The notes under the pieces are model-generated. The model saw only the letters and a list, made by a program, of their open reading frames with translations, was not told the origin of the DNA and searched no databases. From contig CALJKH010000045.1 in assembly GCA_937973575.1 (NCBI GenBank), positions 1-9,691 of the forward strand: DNA of 9,691 nt. Reading direction: 5' to 3'. The translations under genes and the position numbers were made by a program. This document shows, one piece after another, positions 1-5,659 of the stretch (the first letter of the stretch is position 1; every line of letters begins with the position of its first letter). Source of the DNA: an uncultured Solirubrobacterales bacterium. Lineage in GTDB: Bacteria; Actinomycetota; Thermoleophilia; Solirubrobacterales; Solirubrobacteraceae.

Positions 1-648
1 TTCTTTGGTGCGTTGACTACTGAGGGGGCCACAAAACAGAACCCTGCCGAGCTTCTGTCGGCTCCACGACGTAACCGACATCTGCCTGATGTTTTGCGGC
101 GAGACGAGATCGTCGCTCTGCTCGAGCGCATTCCAGCAGTGACGGCGCTTGACCTTCGTGATCGGGCCATCTTCGAAACCGCCTATGCGGGAGGCCTGCG
201 CGCAGCAGAGCTCGTTGATCTCAATGTTGAGTCTCTCCAATTCGACGATGAATCTGTGCGGGTTGAGGGGAAGGGAGGGAAGACGCGCATCGTGCCCCTT
301 GGAGAGCCCGCATTTAGAGCCTTAACCGCTTGGCTTGAGCGTGGGCGTGGCGGCATCGCTGAGCCGGACGAGAGCGCGCTATTTGTCTCTAGGACCGGAA
401 GGCGGCTCTCGACATCAGATGTGCGACGACGCCTGAACGGTTGGGTAGCGAAGGCTGGTCTGCCGCCCGGGACGCACCCTCACGCACTCAGGCACTCATT
501 CGCGACACATCTTCTGGAGGGTGGCGCTGATCTTCGAGCGATCCAGGAGCTGCTGGGCCACTCATCAATCTCCACGACCCAGATTTACACGCGAGTTGAA
601 GCCGAACGCCTTCGAAGTGCCTATAACTCCGCCCATCCGCGCGCATAA
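1..648 (+). CDS. Tyrosine recombinase, XerC/XerD family (5' end outside window)
   Basis: This is the C-terminal catalytic part of a tyrosine recombinase that cuts and rejoins DNA through a 3'-phosphotyrosine link; Xer proteins resolve chromosome dimers at dif. Numbering from the first in-frame codon at base 1, the catalytic set is complete: Arg67 (GGLRAAEL), Lys91 (GKGGKTR), His161 and Arg164 (HALRHSFATHLL), His187 (LGHSSI) and Tyr196 (TTQIYTRV). It ends in the Xer-like tail ERLRSAYNSAHPRA. The frame is open to base 1, and the residues around the TTG at 13 belong to the usual linker before NPAELL, so that TTG is an internal codon and the core-binding domain (about 80-90 residues) lies off the window. 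The intact catalytic core and the housekeeping neighbours favour Xer over a phage integrase. XerC and XerD cannot be told apart here. Confidence 0.93.
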   Translation, partial: FFGALTTEGATKQNPAELLSAPRRNRHLPDVLRRDEIVALLERIPAVTALDLRDRAIFETAYAGGLRAAELVDLNVESLQFDDESVRVEGKGGKTRIVPLGEPAFRALTAWLERGRGGIAEPDESALFVSRTGRRLSTSDVRRRLNGWVAKAGLPPGTHPHALRHSFATHLLEGGADLRAIQELLGHSSISTTQIYTRVEAERLRSAYNSAHPRA

Positions 649-692
649 TCGGTACCCGTCGTTCGCTCAATAGGAGAGCGCTGGCGCGCTGG

Positions 693-698
693 TAGCCT
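693..698 (+). promoter_or_regulatory. Putative -10 box (TAGCCT) of the zinc-ribbon gene
   Basis: TAGCCT fits the actinobacterial TANNNT -10 consensus and ends 8 bases before the ATG at 707. Transcription would start at or next to the start codon, giving a leaderless mRNA. There is no Shine-Dalgarno sequence at normal spacing; the nearest purine run, at 673-678, is about 28 bases away. No clear -35 is visible. This is an inference from position and from similar boxes elsewhere in the window. Confidence 0.5.
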
Positions 699-706
699 CG
701 CTAGCG

Positions 707-1327
707 ATGACTGAGAGACGCCGTATCAGGACAAACACGGAAACCCAGATCTGCGGTTTCTGCAACCGTGGACTGCTGGGTGGAGAACGCAGCGATGTCT
801 TCCACGCCGGTGGCGAGTCACGGTTGGCCTGCGAACTTTGCCAAACAGCTGCCCTTAGGTCAGGGTGGCGGCGCGAGGTATCGGCCGATAGCGGACTCCA
901 GCACCCCACATCGCCCGATCGGGGGAGGCTTCTGGACCGTCTTCGTGGTCGGCAGGCACGCCCGACCGTTACGCCTGACCCACTTGCTCGACGTGATGAG
1001 CCGAGGATCTTGGCTGAACCCACTGGAACCATTGGTCGTGTGCGAACTGCCGTCACTGCCTTCAACGGGAGCGAACATCACAAGACGATAAGTGGGGTAG
1101 CTCACTCCCTAGGTGATCCAATCCTCACGGCGGTTGATCTTGAGGAGGCCGGGGTAGACATCGTCGCTGGCTGGGACCTTTGCTGGTATCGCTGGCGAGT
1201 CGAGCTCGATCACGGTTCGACCAGTGTTAGCGAGGCAGGGCGTGGCTATGACCTCAATGAGCTTGGTGAGGCACTTCGGGTTGGGAATCTGAGCCTCGAT
1301 TCCGATGGACAAGTGAAGGCCCCTTGA
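707..1327 (+). CDS. Conserved hypothetical protein with N-terminal zinc ribbon
   Basis: The function is unknown. The 206-residue protein begins with a four-cysteine zinc-binding motif, CxxC at Cys16/Cys19 and CxxC at Cys42/Cys45 (ICGFC ... LACELC). A low-complexity Arg/Pro-rich linker follows (about residues 60-105). The folded C-terminal part (about 108-195) contains AFNGSEHHKTISG and a Trp/Tyr-rich segment, WDLCWYRWRVELD. This layout resembles conserved proteins I associate with Thermoleophilia, but I cannot name a domain family. The ATG at 707 is chosen because a TAG stop lies in frame at 671 and no other standard start intervenes. Its TGA overlaps the TTG start of the RNase H gene by four bases, so the two are probably translationally coupled. 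That overlap, the paired cysteines and the flanking genes favour this frame over several competing ORFs here. DNA, RNA or protein binding are all possible. Confidence 0.75.
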   Translation: MTERRRIRTNTETQICGFCNRGLLGGERSDVFHAGGESRLACELCQTAALRSGWRREVSADSGLQHPTSPDRGRLLDRLRGRQARPTVTPDPLARRDEPRILAEPTGTIGRVRTAVTAFNGSEHHKTISGVAHSLGDPILTAVDLEEAGVDIVAGWDLCWYRWRVELDHGSTSVSEAGRGYDLNELGEALRVGNLSLDSDGQVKAP

Positions 1328-1725
1328 GACTCGTAATCCATTGTGACGGTGGTTCTCGAGGTAATCCGGGCCCTGCTGGTATCGGCGTTGTAATTGCTGA
1401 CGATCAAGGCGAGCTGATCGATGAAATCGGTGAGCGCATCGGCGATGCAACCAACAATGTCGCTGAATACAGAGCTGTCATTCGTGGGCTGGAGCGAGCT
1501 GTTGAGCTTGAGGCTGAGTTCGTCTCGCTGATAGGTGACTCAGAGCTTGTTGCTAAACAGATCACCGGTGCTTACAAGGTCAAGCATCAGGACATGAAGC
1601 CACTTCACGCTGAGGTCAAGGCGCTGCTTGGGGAAGTGGGAGGCTGGGAAATCTCAACAGTCCCACGCGCTCAGAACTCTCACGCCGATCGTCTCGTAAA
1701 CGAAGCTCTCGATCACATTCGCTGA
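1324..1725 (+). CDS. rnhA: Ribonuclease HI family protein (stand-alone)
   Basis: It is predicted to cleave the RNA strand of RNA-DNA hybrids (R-loops, primers) with two metal ions. The 133-residue protein is a complete RNase H fold. The four acidic catalytic residues are in order: Asp8 in HCDGGSRGNPGPAG, Glu48 in NNVAEYRAV, Asp72 in LIGDSELV and Asp122 in NSHADRLVNEALD. The GNPGPAG start and the RAQNSHADRLVNEA end are typical of the short RNase HI-like family common in Gram-positive bacteria. In many actinobacteria this domain is fused to an acid phosphatase domain; here the stop at 1723-1725 follows the RNase H domain directly, with no fusion. The start is TTG, preceded by GAAGG at 1315-1319, and it overlaps the upstream gene's stop (TTGA). 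A hairpin terminator follows. Confidence 0.93.
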   Translation: MRLVIHCDGGSRGNPGPAGIGVVIADDQGELIDEIGERIGDATNNVAEYRAVIRGLERAVELEAEFVSLIGDSELVAKQITGAYKVKHQDMKPLHAEVKALLGEVGGWEISTVPRAQNSHADRLVNEALDHIR

Positions 1726-1736
1726 GTTGGAAAGAG

Positions 1737-1765
1737 AAAACCCCGCTTCCGCGGGGCTTTCGATT
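1737..1765. terminator. Bidirectional rho-independent terminator
   Basis: A perfect 6-bp GC stem, CCCCGC (1741-1746) and GCGGGG (1751-1756), encloses a TTCC loop. An A-rich left flank reads as TTTTCTCTTT on the minus strand, and CTTT lies on the right. It sits between the RNase H stop (1725) and the 3' end of tRNA-Gly (1769). Transcripts arriving from both sides can end here. The U-tract is better for the minus strand, that is, for tRNA-Gly. Confidence 0.85.
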
Positions 1766-1768
1766 TAA

Positions 1769-1842
1769 AGCGGATGAAGGGACTCGAACCCTCGACCTTC
1801 TGCATGGCAAGCAGACGCTCTAGCCAACTGAGCTACATCCGC
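1769..1842 (-). tRNA. tRNA-Gly (anticodon GCC)
   Basis: A complete cloverleaf reads on the minus strand from 1842. The acceptor stem GCGGATG pairs with CATCCGC. The D-arm is GCTC/GAGC. The anticodon stem is TCTGC/GCAGA around loop TTGCCAT, giving anticodon GCC with the normal U33. The T-arm carries TTCGAGT. The discriminator is U73, as expected for bacterial glycine tRNA. CCA is not encoded: the next minus-strand bases are TT, so the CCA-adding enzyme must supply it. Anticodon GCC reads GGC and GGU. Confidence 0.97.
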
Positions 1843-1853
1843 GAGTGCTTTAG

Positions 1854-1859
1854 AGGATA
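1854..1859 (-). promoter_or_regulatory. Putative -10 box (TATCCT) of tRNA-Gly
   Basis: On the minus strand TATCCT lies 11 bases before the first tRNA base (1842). This is the same distance as the TAACCT box of tRNA-Val in this window. It fits TANNNT and would give a 5' leader of a few bases for RNase P to remove. No convincing -35 is visible. Confidence 0.5.
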
Positions 1860-1941
1860 CACCGGAGATGCAGAAATCGCAGCGTGCGACCTTCGAGCTC
1901 CACTGCCTCACGCGAGTTCGACCTGCTTTGATTGACCCAAG

Positions 1942-3408
1942 GTGATTAAGAGCCTGACAGCCCGAGCCGCAGCCAAGCCAGCGGTCACGCTCATCTTCAT
2001 CACGGTTCTCGGCCTGATGCTGCGTGTCATTGGTAGGGATCAAGGCTTGTTTCAGGACGAGTTCTTCACTGTCGCGGATGTTCAACAGAGCAGCATCTCG
2101 GGTGTATGGCACCAGCTCGTGCACGGGCCAGAAGTCACGCCTCCTCTCTACTTCACGCTGCTCTGGCCCTTCGCGCAGACCGGAGCACCGAGCTTCTGGT
2201 GGATGGTCCCATCCCTACTGGCGGGGCTCGCAGTCATTCCTGCCGTATATCTGCTCGCACGTCGCATAGGAGGCGCCGGGGCTGGCCTAGTCGCCGCGCT
2301 GCTGGTGGCCGTGGCCCCGAGCTTCCTCGTTTATTCGAATGAGCTAAGGCCATACATGCTGCTCATGCTTCTCCTAGTTGTCTCAACGCTTGCTCTCCTA
2401 GAGGCAGCTAGCGGAAAGGGGCGGTGGTGGTGGGTGTTGTACGCAGCGGCCGGCAGCTTGGCGCTGTGGACTCATTACACCGCCGCATTTGTCCTAGGTC
2501 CGCAGGCCTTCGTTGCCTTGCTGCTCTTCACCAAGCAGAGGAGGGGCATCCTCCTCGCCAACCTCGCGACTGGACTGGCATTCACACCCTGGCTCCCGTT
2601 TGTTGAGGAGAAGGCGTCAATGTCCTGGTACCCAAAGCCTCGCTTGGCGAACTCGATAGTTCTTTTCAGGACTTTCCCTGGAGAGCAGTTCATGCCCAGC
2701 ACTCCGGACGCGGCGATTGGCTTCTTCAAAGGCCAGTTCCTACTGCTCTATCTCTTCTGGATCCTCGGTGGCCTTCTGTTGTGGGCTGCGTTTCGGTCGA
2801 CGCGCGCTGGCTCTCGTCCGAACAAGGACCTGCTCCTGATAGCTGCTGCAGGTGCTGGCATGCCCTTGGGTGTCGCAGTGAACTCGATCGTTAGCAACTA
2901 CGGGATGTTCACTCCGCGACACATTTTCGCCTTTGCTGCCTACGCAGCTGTCCTTCTGGGATGGGCGACAGTCAAGGCACAAGGGAGACTTCGTGTCGCC
3001 CTTGTACTCCCGATGGCTTTGATTCTCGGCCTAGGGGTCGCGCTGCACTTCACGGATGCTGCCGACAAGCCGCCTTATTGGGAAGCTGCACAGCTAGTTG
3101 GCCAGAAGGTGGAGAGGGGAGATCTCGTTCTTGACGCTCTACCGGGCCTCGGTCGTCGGTTCGCGACCCCGTATCGGCTGCAGTCGAGTCACGGGACCGT
3201 CGTAAAGGTCGAGAAATTTGAGGCGGTACACGTGATCACAACGGGTTCCAGCAAGGGTGATGTTTGGCTCGTTGCGTCACCCCGACTCAATCGGGCAGCG
3301 TTAGCGGCGCTTAAGTCCTTGAGGAGGCACGACTACGGAGTACGCCAACGCTGGGTATTTAGAGGTGTCGCGCGAGTCATTGTCATCAAACTGGCTCGCC
3401 CTAAGTGA
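1942..3408 (+). CDS. Multi-pass membrane glycosyltransferase (GT-C fold, ArnT/PMT-like)
   Basis: This is a 488-residue integral membrane protein predicted to move a sugar from a polyprenyl-phosphate donor to an acceptor on the outer face of the membrane; donor and acceptor are unknown. About nine or more hydrophobic helices cover residues 13-370. The first external loop holds the acidic pair Asp39-Glu40 (LFQDEFFT), the usual GT-C catalytic position. SNELRPYMLL, with Arg136, matches the conserved Arg-Pro-Tyr segment of the ArnT/PMT-like superfamily. The last 110 residues or so look soluble and end in a basic tail. The GTG at 1942 is the first possible start after an in-frame TGA at 1933 and places the first helix near the N-terminus; no strong ribosome site is seen. 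It lies between two minus-strand tRNA genes, and its stop is only 6 bases from the end of tRNA-Cys. No other cell-wall gene is nearby. Confidence 0.85.
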   Translation: MIKSLTARAAAKPAVTLIFITVLGLMLRVIGRDQGLFQDEFFTVADVQQSSISGVWHQLVHGPEVTPPLYFTLLWPFAQTGAPSFWWMVPSLLAGLAVIPAVYLLARRIGGAGAGLVAALLVAVAPSFLVYSNELRPYMLLMLLLVVSTLALLEAASGKGRWWWVLYAAAGSLALWTHYTAAFVLGPQAFVALLLFTKQRRGILLANLATGLAFTPWLPFVEEKASMSWYPKPRLANSIVLFRTFPGEQFMPSTPDAAIGFFKGQFLLLYLFWILGGLLLWAAFRSTRAGSRPNKDLLLIAAAGAGMPLGVAVNSIVSNYGMFTPRHIFAFAAYAAVLLGWATVKAQGRLRVALVLPMALILGLGVALHFTDAADKPPYWEAAQLVGQKVERGDLVLDALPGLGRRFATPYRLQSSHGTVVKVEKFEAVHVITTGSSKGDVWLVASPRLNRAALAALKSLRRHDYGVRQRWVFRGVARVIVIKLARPK

Positions 3409-3414
3409 TGAAAG

Positions 3415-3485
3415 AGGCGACGACCGGAGTCGAACCGGTGTACACGGCTTTGCAGGCCGCTGCGTAGCCACTCCGCCACGTCGCC
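3415..3485 (-). tRNA. tRNA-Cys (anticodon GCA)
   Basis: A complete 71-nt cloverleaf reads on the minus strand from 3485. The acceptor stem GGCGACG pairs with CGTCGCC. The anticodon stem GCGGC/GCCGT encloses loop CTGCAAA, giving anticodon GCA with U33. The T-arm is ACCGG-TTCGACT-CCGGT. U73 is the cysteine discriminator. CCA is not encoded. The 3' end is 6 bases from the glycosyltransferase stop and I see no terminator hairpin, so unterminated transcripts would run antisense into that gene. Confidence 0.97.
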
Positions 3486-3498
3486 AAGACAGAGAGCA

Positions 3499-3504
3499 AG
3501 CCTA
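3499..3504 (-). promoter_or_regulatory. Putative -10 box (TAGGCT) of tRNA-Cys
   Basis: Minus-strand TAGGCT lies 13 bases before the first base of tRNA-Cys (3485). It fits TANNNT and a short leader. No clear -35 is visible. Confidence 0.42.
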
Positions 3505-3571
3505 GCGGCCGAAGCTGGAATCAGTCGGGCGAGAGGTCTAATTGCGGCTGTCCTGCCGCGGGTCGCCTTAG

Positions 3572-3594
3572 CCACCGAGTCGCAAGGTCGGTGG
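3572..3594. repeat. Inverted repeat directly upstream of the tRNA-Val -10 box
   Basis: A perfect 7-bp inverted repeat, CCACCGA (3572-3578) and TCGGTGG (3588-3594), has a 9-base centre and abuts TAACCT at 3595. It fills the -35/spacer zone of the tRNA-Val promoter, so it may be an operator or binding site. Chance occurrence in GC-rich DNA is also possible. Confidence 0.4.
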
Positions 3595-3600
3595 TAACCT
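3595..3600 (+). promoter_or_regulatory. Putative -10 box (TAACCT) of tRNA-Val
   Basis: TAACCT lies 11 bases upstream of the tRNA-Val 5' end (3612). It is followed by a pyrimidine-rich stretch (TCTCTCTCCCA) that would contain the start site and short leader. It may also drive the yjdM-like gene behind the tRNA. Confidence 0.5.
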
Positions 3601-3611
3601 TCTCTCTCCCA

Positions 3612-3684
3612 GGGCGATTAGCTCAGCTGGGAGAGCACCGCCTCGACAAGGCGGGGGTCGCTGGTTCGAGCCCAGCATCGCCCA
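3612..3684 (+). tRNA. tRNA-Val (anticodon GAC), with C at position 33
   Basis: This is a complete 73-nt cloverleaf. The acceptor GGGCGAT pairs fully with ATCGCCC. The D-arm is GCTC/GAGC. The anticodon stem CCGCC/GGCGG encloses loop TCGACAA. The variable loop is GGGTC and the T-arm is GCTGG-TTCGAGC-CCAGC. The discriminator is A73. With five stem pairs and a seven-base loop, bases 3645-3647 are GAC (valine, reading GUC/GUU). The base before the anticodon, 3644 (position 33), is C rather than the almost universal U. All stems are fully paired, so it is not an obvious pseudogene. CCA is not encoded. Confidence 0.95.
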
Positions 3685-3705
3685 TTTCTTTGTGCATCAC
3701 CTTCT

Positions 3706-4056
3706 ATGACTGAAGAGCAGCAACTTTGCCCAGAGTGCTCAAGTGAGCACAACTACGAGCGCGACTCGTTCTTGGTCTGTTCGATGTGTGCTCATGAGTG
3801 GTCTCCCTCGGAGCCAGCGCCTTTGGAGATGCGCGAAGGCACCATCAAGGACTCGGTCGGCAATGTCCTCAGTGACGGAGATACCGTGACCGTTGTGAAG
3901 GATTTGAAGGTCAAGGGGAGCTCGCAACCGATCAAGGTCGGGACAAAAGTGCGGAACATCCGTCTCGTCCAGGGAGTCGGCGATCACGACATTGACTGCA
4001 AAATTGATGGGTTCGGACCCATGCAACTCAAGTCAAGCGTCGTCAAGAAGGCCTAG
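3706..4056 (+). CDS. yjdM: YjdM/PhnA-family zinc-ribbon protein
   Basis: The 116-residue protein matches the E. coli YjdM (formerly PhnA) family, about 111 residues. The N-terminal zinc ribbon has Cys8, Cys11, Cys25 and Cys28 (LCPEC ... VCSMC). The C-terminal PhnA domain, about residues 46-115, has the characteristic run [18 protein letters not shown], then KDLKVKGSS and [17 protein letters not shown]. The molecular function of the family is not established. The name phosphonoacetate hydrolase, often attached to it, belongs to an unrelated enzyme, and no phosphonate genes are nearby. The ATG at 3706 starts 21 bases after the end of tRNA-Val, with no terminator between, so read-through from the tRNA promoter is plausible. 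No Shine-Dalgarno sequence is seen; GTGCAT at 3692-3697 is a weak -10-like match at leaderless spacing. Confidence 0.92.
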   Translation: MTEEQQLCPECSSEHNYERDSFLVCSMCAHEWSPSEPAPLEMREGTIKDSVGNVLSDGDTVTVVKDLKVKGSSQPIKVGTKVRNIRLVQGVGDHDIDCKIDGFGPMQLKSSVVKKA

Positions 4057-4098
4057 TTACTGCTGACGGAGTCCTTTGAGCTAGCTTCGTTTCAGGCG

Positions 4099-5589
4099 TT
4101 AGCGAAGGCTGAATCCCTCAGCCTCGTCTAGGTGAATCGGCTTGCCAGTGACTGGCTCACCAGAGTCAATCCACGCGAGCAGGGATTGGTCGCCTGTCCC
4201 GCGTAAGGCTCGTCGCCCGTCCGGCAGAAGAGCCGTGATCAAGCCGAGTGCTGGACTGCCGTCCCGGTCGTAGATGACAGTCGCTGCCTCCGCTGTTGCA
4301 GGGCCAAGTCCCGCACCGCTCGCGACCTCACGGCTCGGCGCGACCTCGGGGGTCGTGATCTGGCCCGCGTACGGAATCTCAGGTGGTTCAGATCCATAGA
4401 TTCCAACAGCGTTCTTGGTCAGGTACCAACCAACTGCGGTAACCATTCCTTGGCCTCCGGTCTCGCGCAGGGCCTCAACTGTTGCTGTAACGGATTGCAG
4501 GACATATCCGTTGCCGGGGCCGCCGCCGAAGGCAAGCCCGCCAGTGAGCGTTGGTTCACGTGGGTCTGTCAGTGGGTCAAGTCCAAGCTCGCCGCAGGCG
4601 ATCTCAACAGCTGACGGAAAGCAGGAATAGATGTCGAGCGTGGCGAGGCGCGCAGTGGTTGTTGATGCTTGCCCAAGTGCGTCACACGCCGCTTTGCCAA
4701 TCGCGGGGCTTCGGGCTAGGTCGCCGCGTTCCGAGAAGTTCCACGACTCGGTCGCGTGGGCAGAACCCTGTACATAGATCCGCTGCGACTTGGCTATCCC
4801 CAACTCATTCGCGACCGATTCCGAAACCAGGATCACGGCAGCGGCCTGGTCAGTTTGGATGTTGGCATTCATTGACTTCGTGTACGGAAGGCTGACCATT
4901 CGATTCGAAGCGGTGGGAGTAGCGATCTCGTCTGCTGTGAGGCCAACCGGGCCCCATGCGTGCGGGTTACGGCTGGCCACATCCGCGAACCGGGCTTGCA
5001 TTGATCCCAGCCTGCTAGCGAGGTCGTCTCGATTCCCACCCTTCTTCGCCCAGAGAGCGTGTTCAAAGATGGGGTAGACCATGATCGGAGCGACGAAGCC
5101 CACAGCCATCTCTTCTTCCGAATTACCCCAGCGGTCGACTCCGAAGACCTCGTGTGGCCGAGAATCGGGTTGCGAATCTACCCAGCCAGTGTCGGTACCA
5201 GCGCTGTTGTGCTTCGACCAGGTCTTCATCGCTTCACCACCGACGATTCCGACTGCGTCAAGGTCGCCGGCTGCGATCCGTCCTGCCAGTTCACCGATGA
5301 CCGCTTGCGGGGTGTCCCCGCCGTTACAGGTGTGCATCCGCTGAGGTGGGTCTATTCCCAACCGGTCTGCGACTAGGCGAGCGGGGTCCGCATGTTCGGC
5401 TGAGATGTATTTGACGACGCAGAGCGCGTCGAGTCGCTCAAGAAGGGCTGAGCCGGCGCCGCTGTCCGCTGCTGCCTGATTCAGGACAGTTGCAAACATT
5501 TCGACCGGGCCGGGGCAGTCGTCCTTCCAAGTTCGCTGTGAGACTCCGGCAAGGAGAGGTTCGTTCGGCTCGGTAGGGCGGTTTGTCAT
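4099..5589 (-). CDS. Thiolase-like protein, TLP1 type (annotated as acetyl-CoA acetyltransferase)
   Basis: This is a 496-residue thiolase-fold protein that probably binds acyl-CoA. The thiolase core covers about residues 10-400. The extra C-terminal domain (about 405-496) resembles that of mycobacterial thiolase-like protein 1. The region normally holding the nucleophilic Cys reads TCNGGDTPQAV (Cys88). The NEAF/HDCF region reads IYSCFPSAVEIA (around 318-330). The GHP motif is replaced by GGP (GGLAFGGGPGNGY, around 345-360). The CxG motif position reads GWYLTKNAVGIYG (around 385-397), with no Cys. Canonical thiolysis or condensation is therefore doubtful. The open frame extends to an ATG at 5619, but the ATG at 5589 is preferred because TAGCAT lies 7 bases upstream of it, inside the longer reading frame. 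It diverges from the dehydrogenase and converges with yjdM. Confidence 0.88.
   Translation of the reverse strand: MTNRPTEPNEPLLAGVSQRTWKDDCPGPVEMFATVLNQAAADSGAGSALLERLDALCVVKYISAEHADPARLVADRLGIDPPQRMHTCNGGDTPQAVIGELAGRIAAGDLDAVGIVGGEAMKTWSKHNSAGTDTGWVDSQPDSRPHEVFGVDRWGNSEEEMAVGFVAPIMVYPIFEHALWAKKGGNRDDLASRLGSMQARFADVASRNPHAWGPVGLTADEIATPTASNRMVSLPYTKSMNANIQTDQAAAVILVSESVANELGIAKSQRIYVQGSAHATESWNFSERGDLARSPAIGKAACDALGQASTTTARLATLDIYSCFPSAVEIACGELGLDPLTDPREPTLTGGLAFGGGPGNGYVLQSVTATVEALRETGGQGMVTAVGWYLTKNAVGIYGSEPPEIPYAGQITTPEVAPSREVASGAGLGPATAEAATVIYDRDGSPALGLITALLPDGRRALRGTGDQSLLAWIDSGEPVTGKPIHLDEAEGFSLR
4106..4124. repeat. Hairpin at the thiolase 3' end, between convergent genes
   Basis: A perfect 7-bp inverted repeat, AGGCTGA (4106-4112) and TCAGCCT (4118-4124), has a 5-base loop. 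It lies in the last codons of the thiolase gene, 50 bases from the convergent yjdM stop. It has no T-run on either side, so it is not a classic terminator. It could stabilise or block convergent transcripts, or simply reflect coding sequence. Confidence 0.35.
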
Positions 5590-5596
5590 AGGCGGG

Positions 5597-5602
5597 ATGC
5601 TA
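5597..5602 (-). promoter_or_regulatory. Putative -10 box (TAGCAT) of the thiolase gene
   Basis: Minus-strand TAGCAT is followed by 7 bases and then the ATG at 5589. This implies a leaderless mRNA and decides the start codon. The block TAGCATCCC-N4-ATGACAA is shared exactly with thrS (6629-6648). TTGACC lies on the same strand at 5619-5614, but its 11-base spacer is too short for a normal -35. Confidence 0.65.
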
Positions 5603-5642
5603 GGCGGAGACGAGGTCAAGCGGCAGGCGCTTTCTCACCCCC

Positions 5643-5648
5643 TAGGCT
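5643..5648 (+). promoter_or_regulatory. Putative -10 box (TAGGCT) of the short-chain dehydrogenase gene
   Basis: TAGGCT lies 11 bases before the ATG at 5660. It faces the thiolase -10 box across a 40-bp gap. The GAGGAA at 5650-5655 could instead act as a ribosome site if transcription begins further upstream, so the assignment is uncertain. Confidence 0.38.
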
Positions 5649-5659
5649 TGAGGAACACC

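Noticed and set aside
13..648. Taking the TTG at 13 as the true start of the recombinase, making a short complete protein.
   Set aside because: The frame is open to base 1 and the residues around the TTG belong to the conserved linker before NPAELL. The N-terminal domain is simply off the window.
1..648. Phage or island integrase marking a mobile element.
   Set aside because: The tail and catalytic motifs are Xer-like, the neighbours are housekeeping genes, and I found no attachment repeats or cargo.
667..1105. Competing ORFs on both strands (667-1065 minus, 768-1091 plus, 860-1105 minus).
   Set aside because: They lack recognisable motifs. The 707-1327 frame has paired CxxC motifs, runs the full gap and overlaps the RNase H start.
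3706..4056. Phosphonoacetate hydrolase function for the PhnA-like protein.
   Set aside because: That enzyme is an unrelated protein that shares only the name; no phosphonate genes are present.
5590..5619. The thiolase start at 5619.
   Set aside because: The TAGCAT box lies between 5619 and 5589, so a transcript from it could not contain the upstream ATG; the extra residues (MTSSPPSIPP) are low-complexity.
5597..5659. An N-terminal extension of the dehydrogenase from the ATG at 5597.
   Set aside because: It would overlap the thiolase -10 box, and the ATG at 5660 has a ribosome-site-like GAGGAA and a family-like N-terminus.
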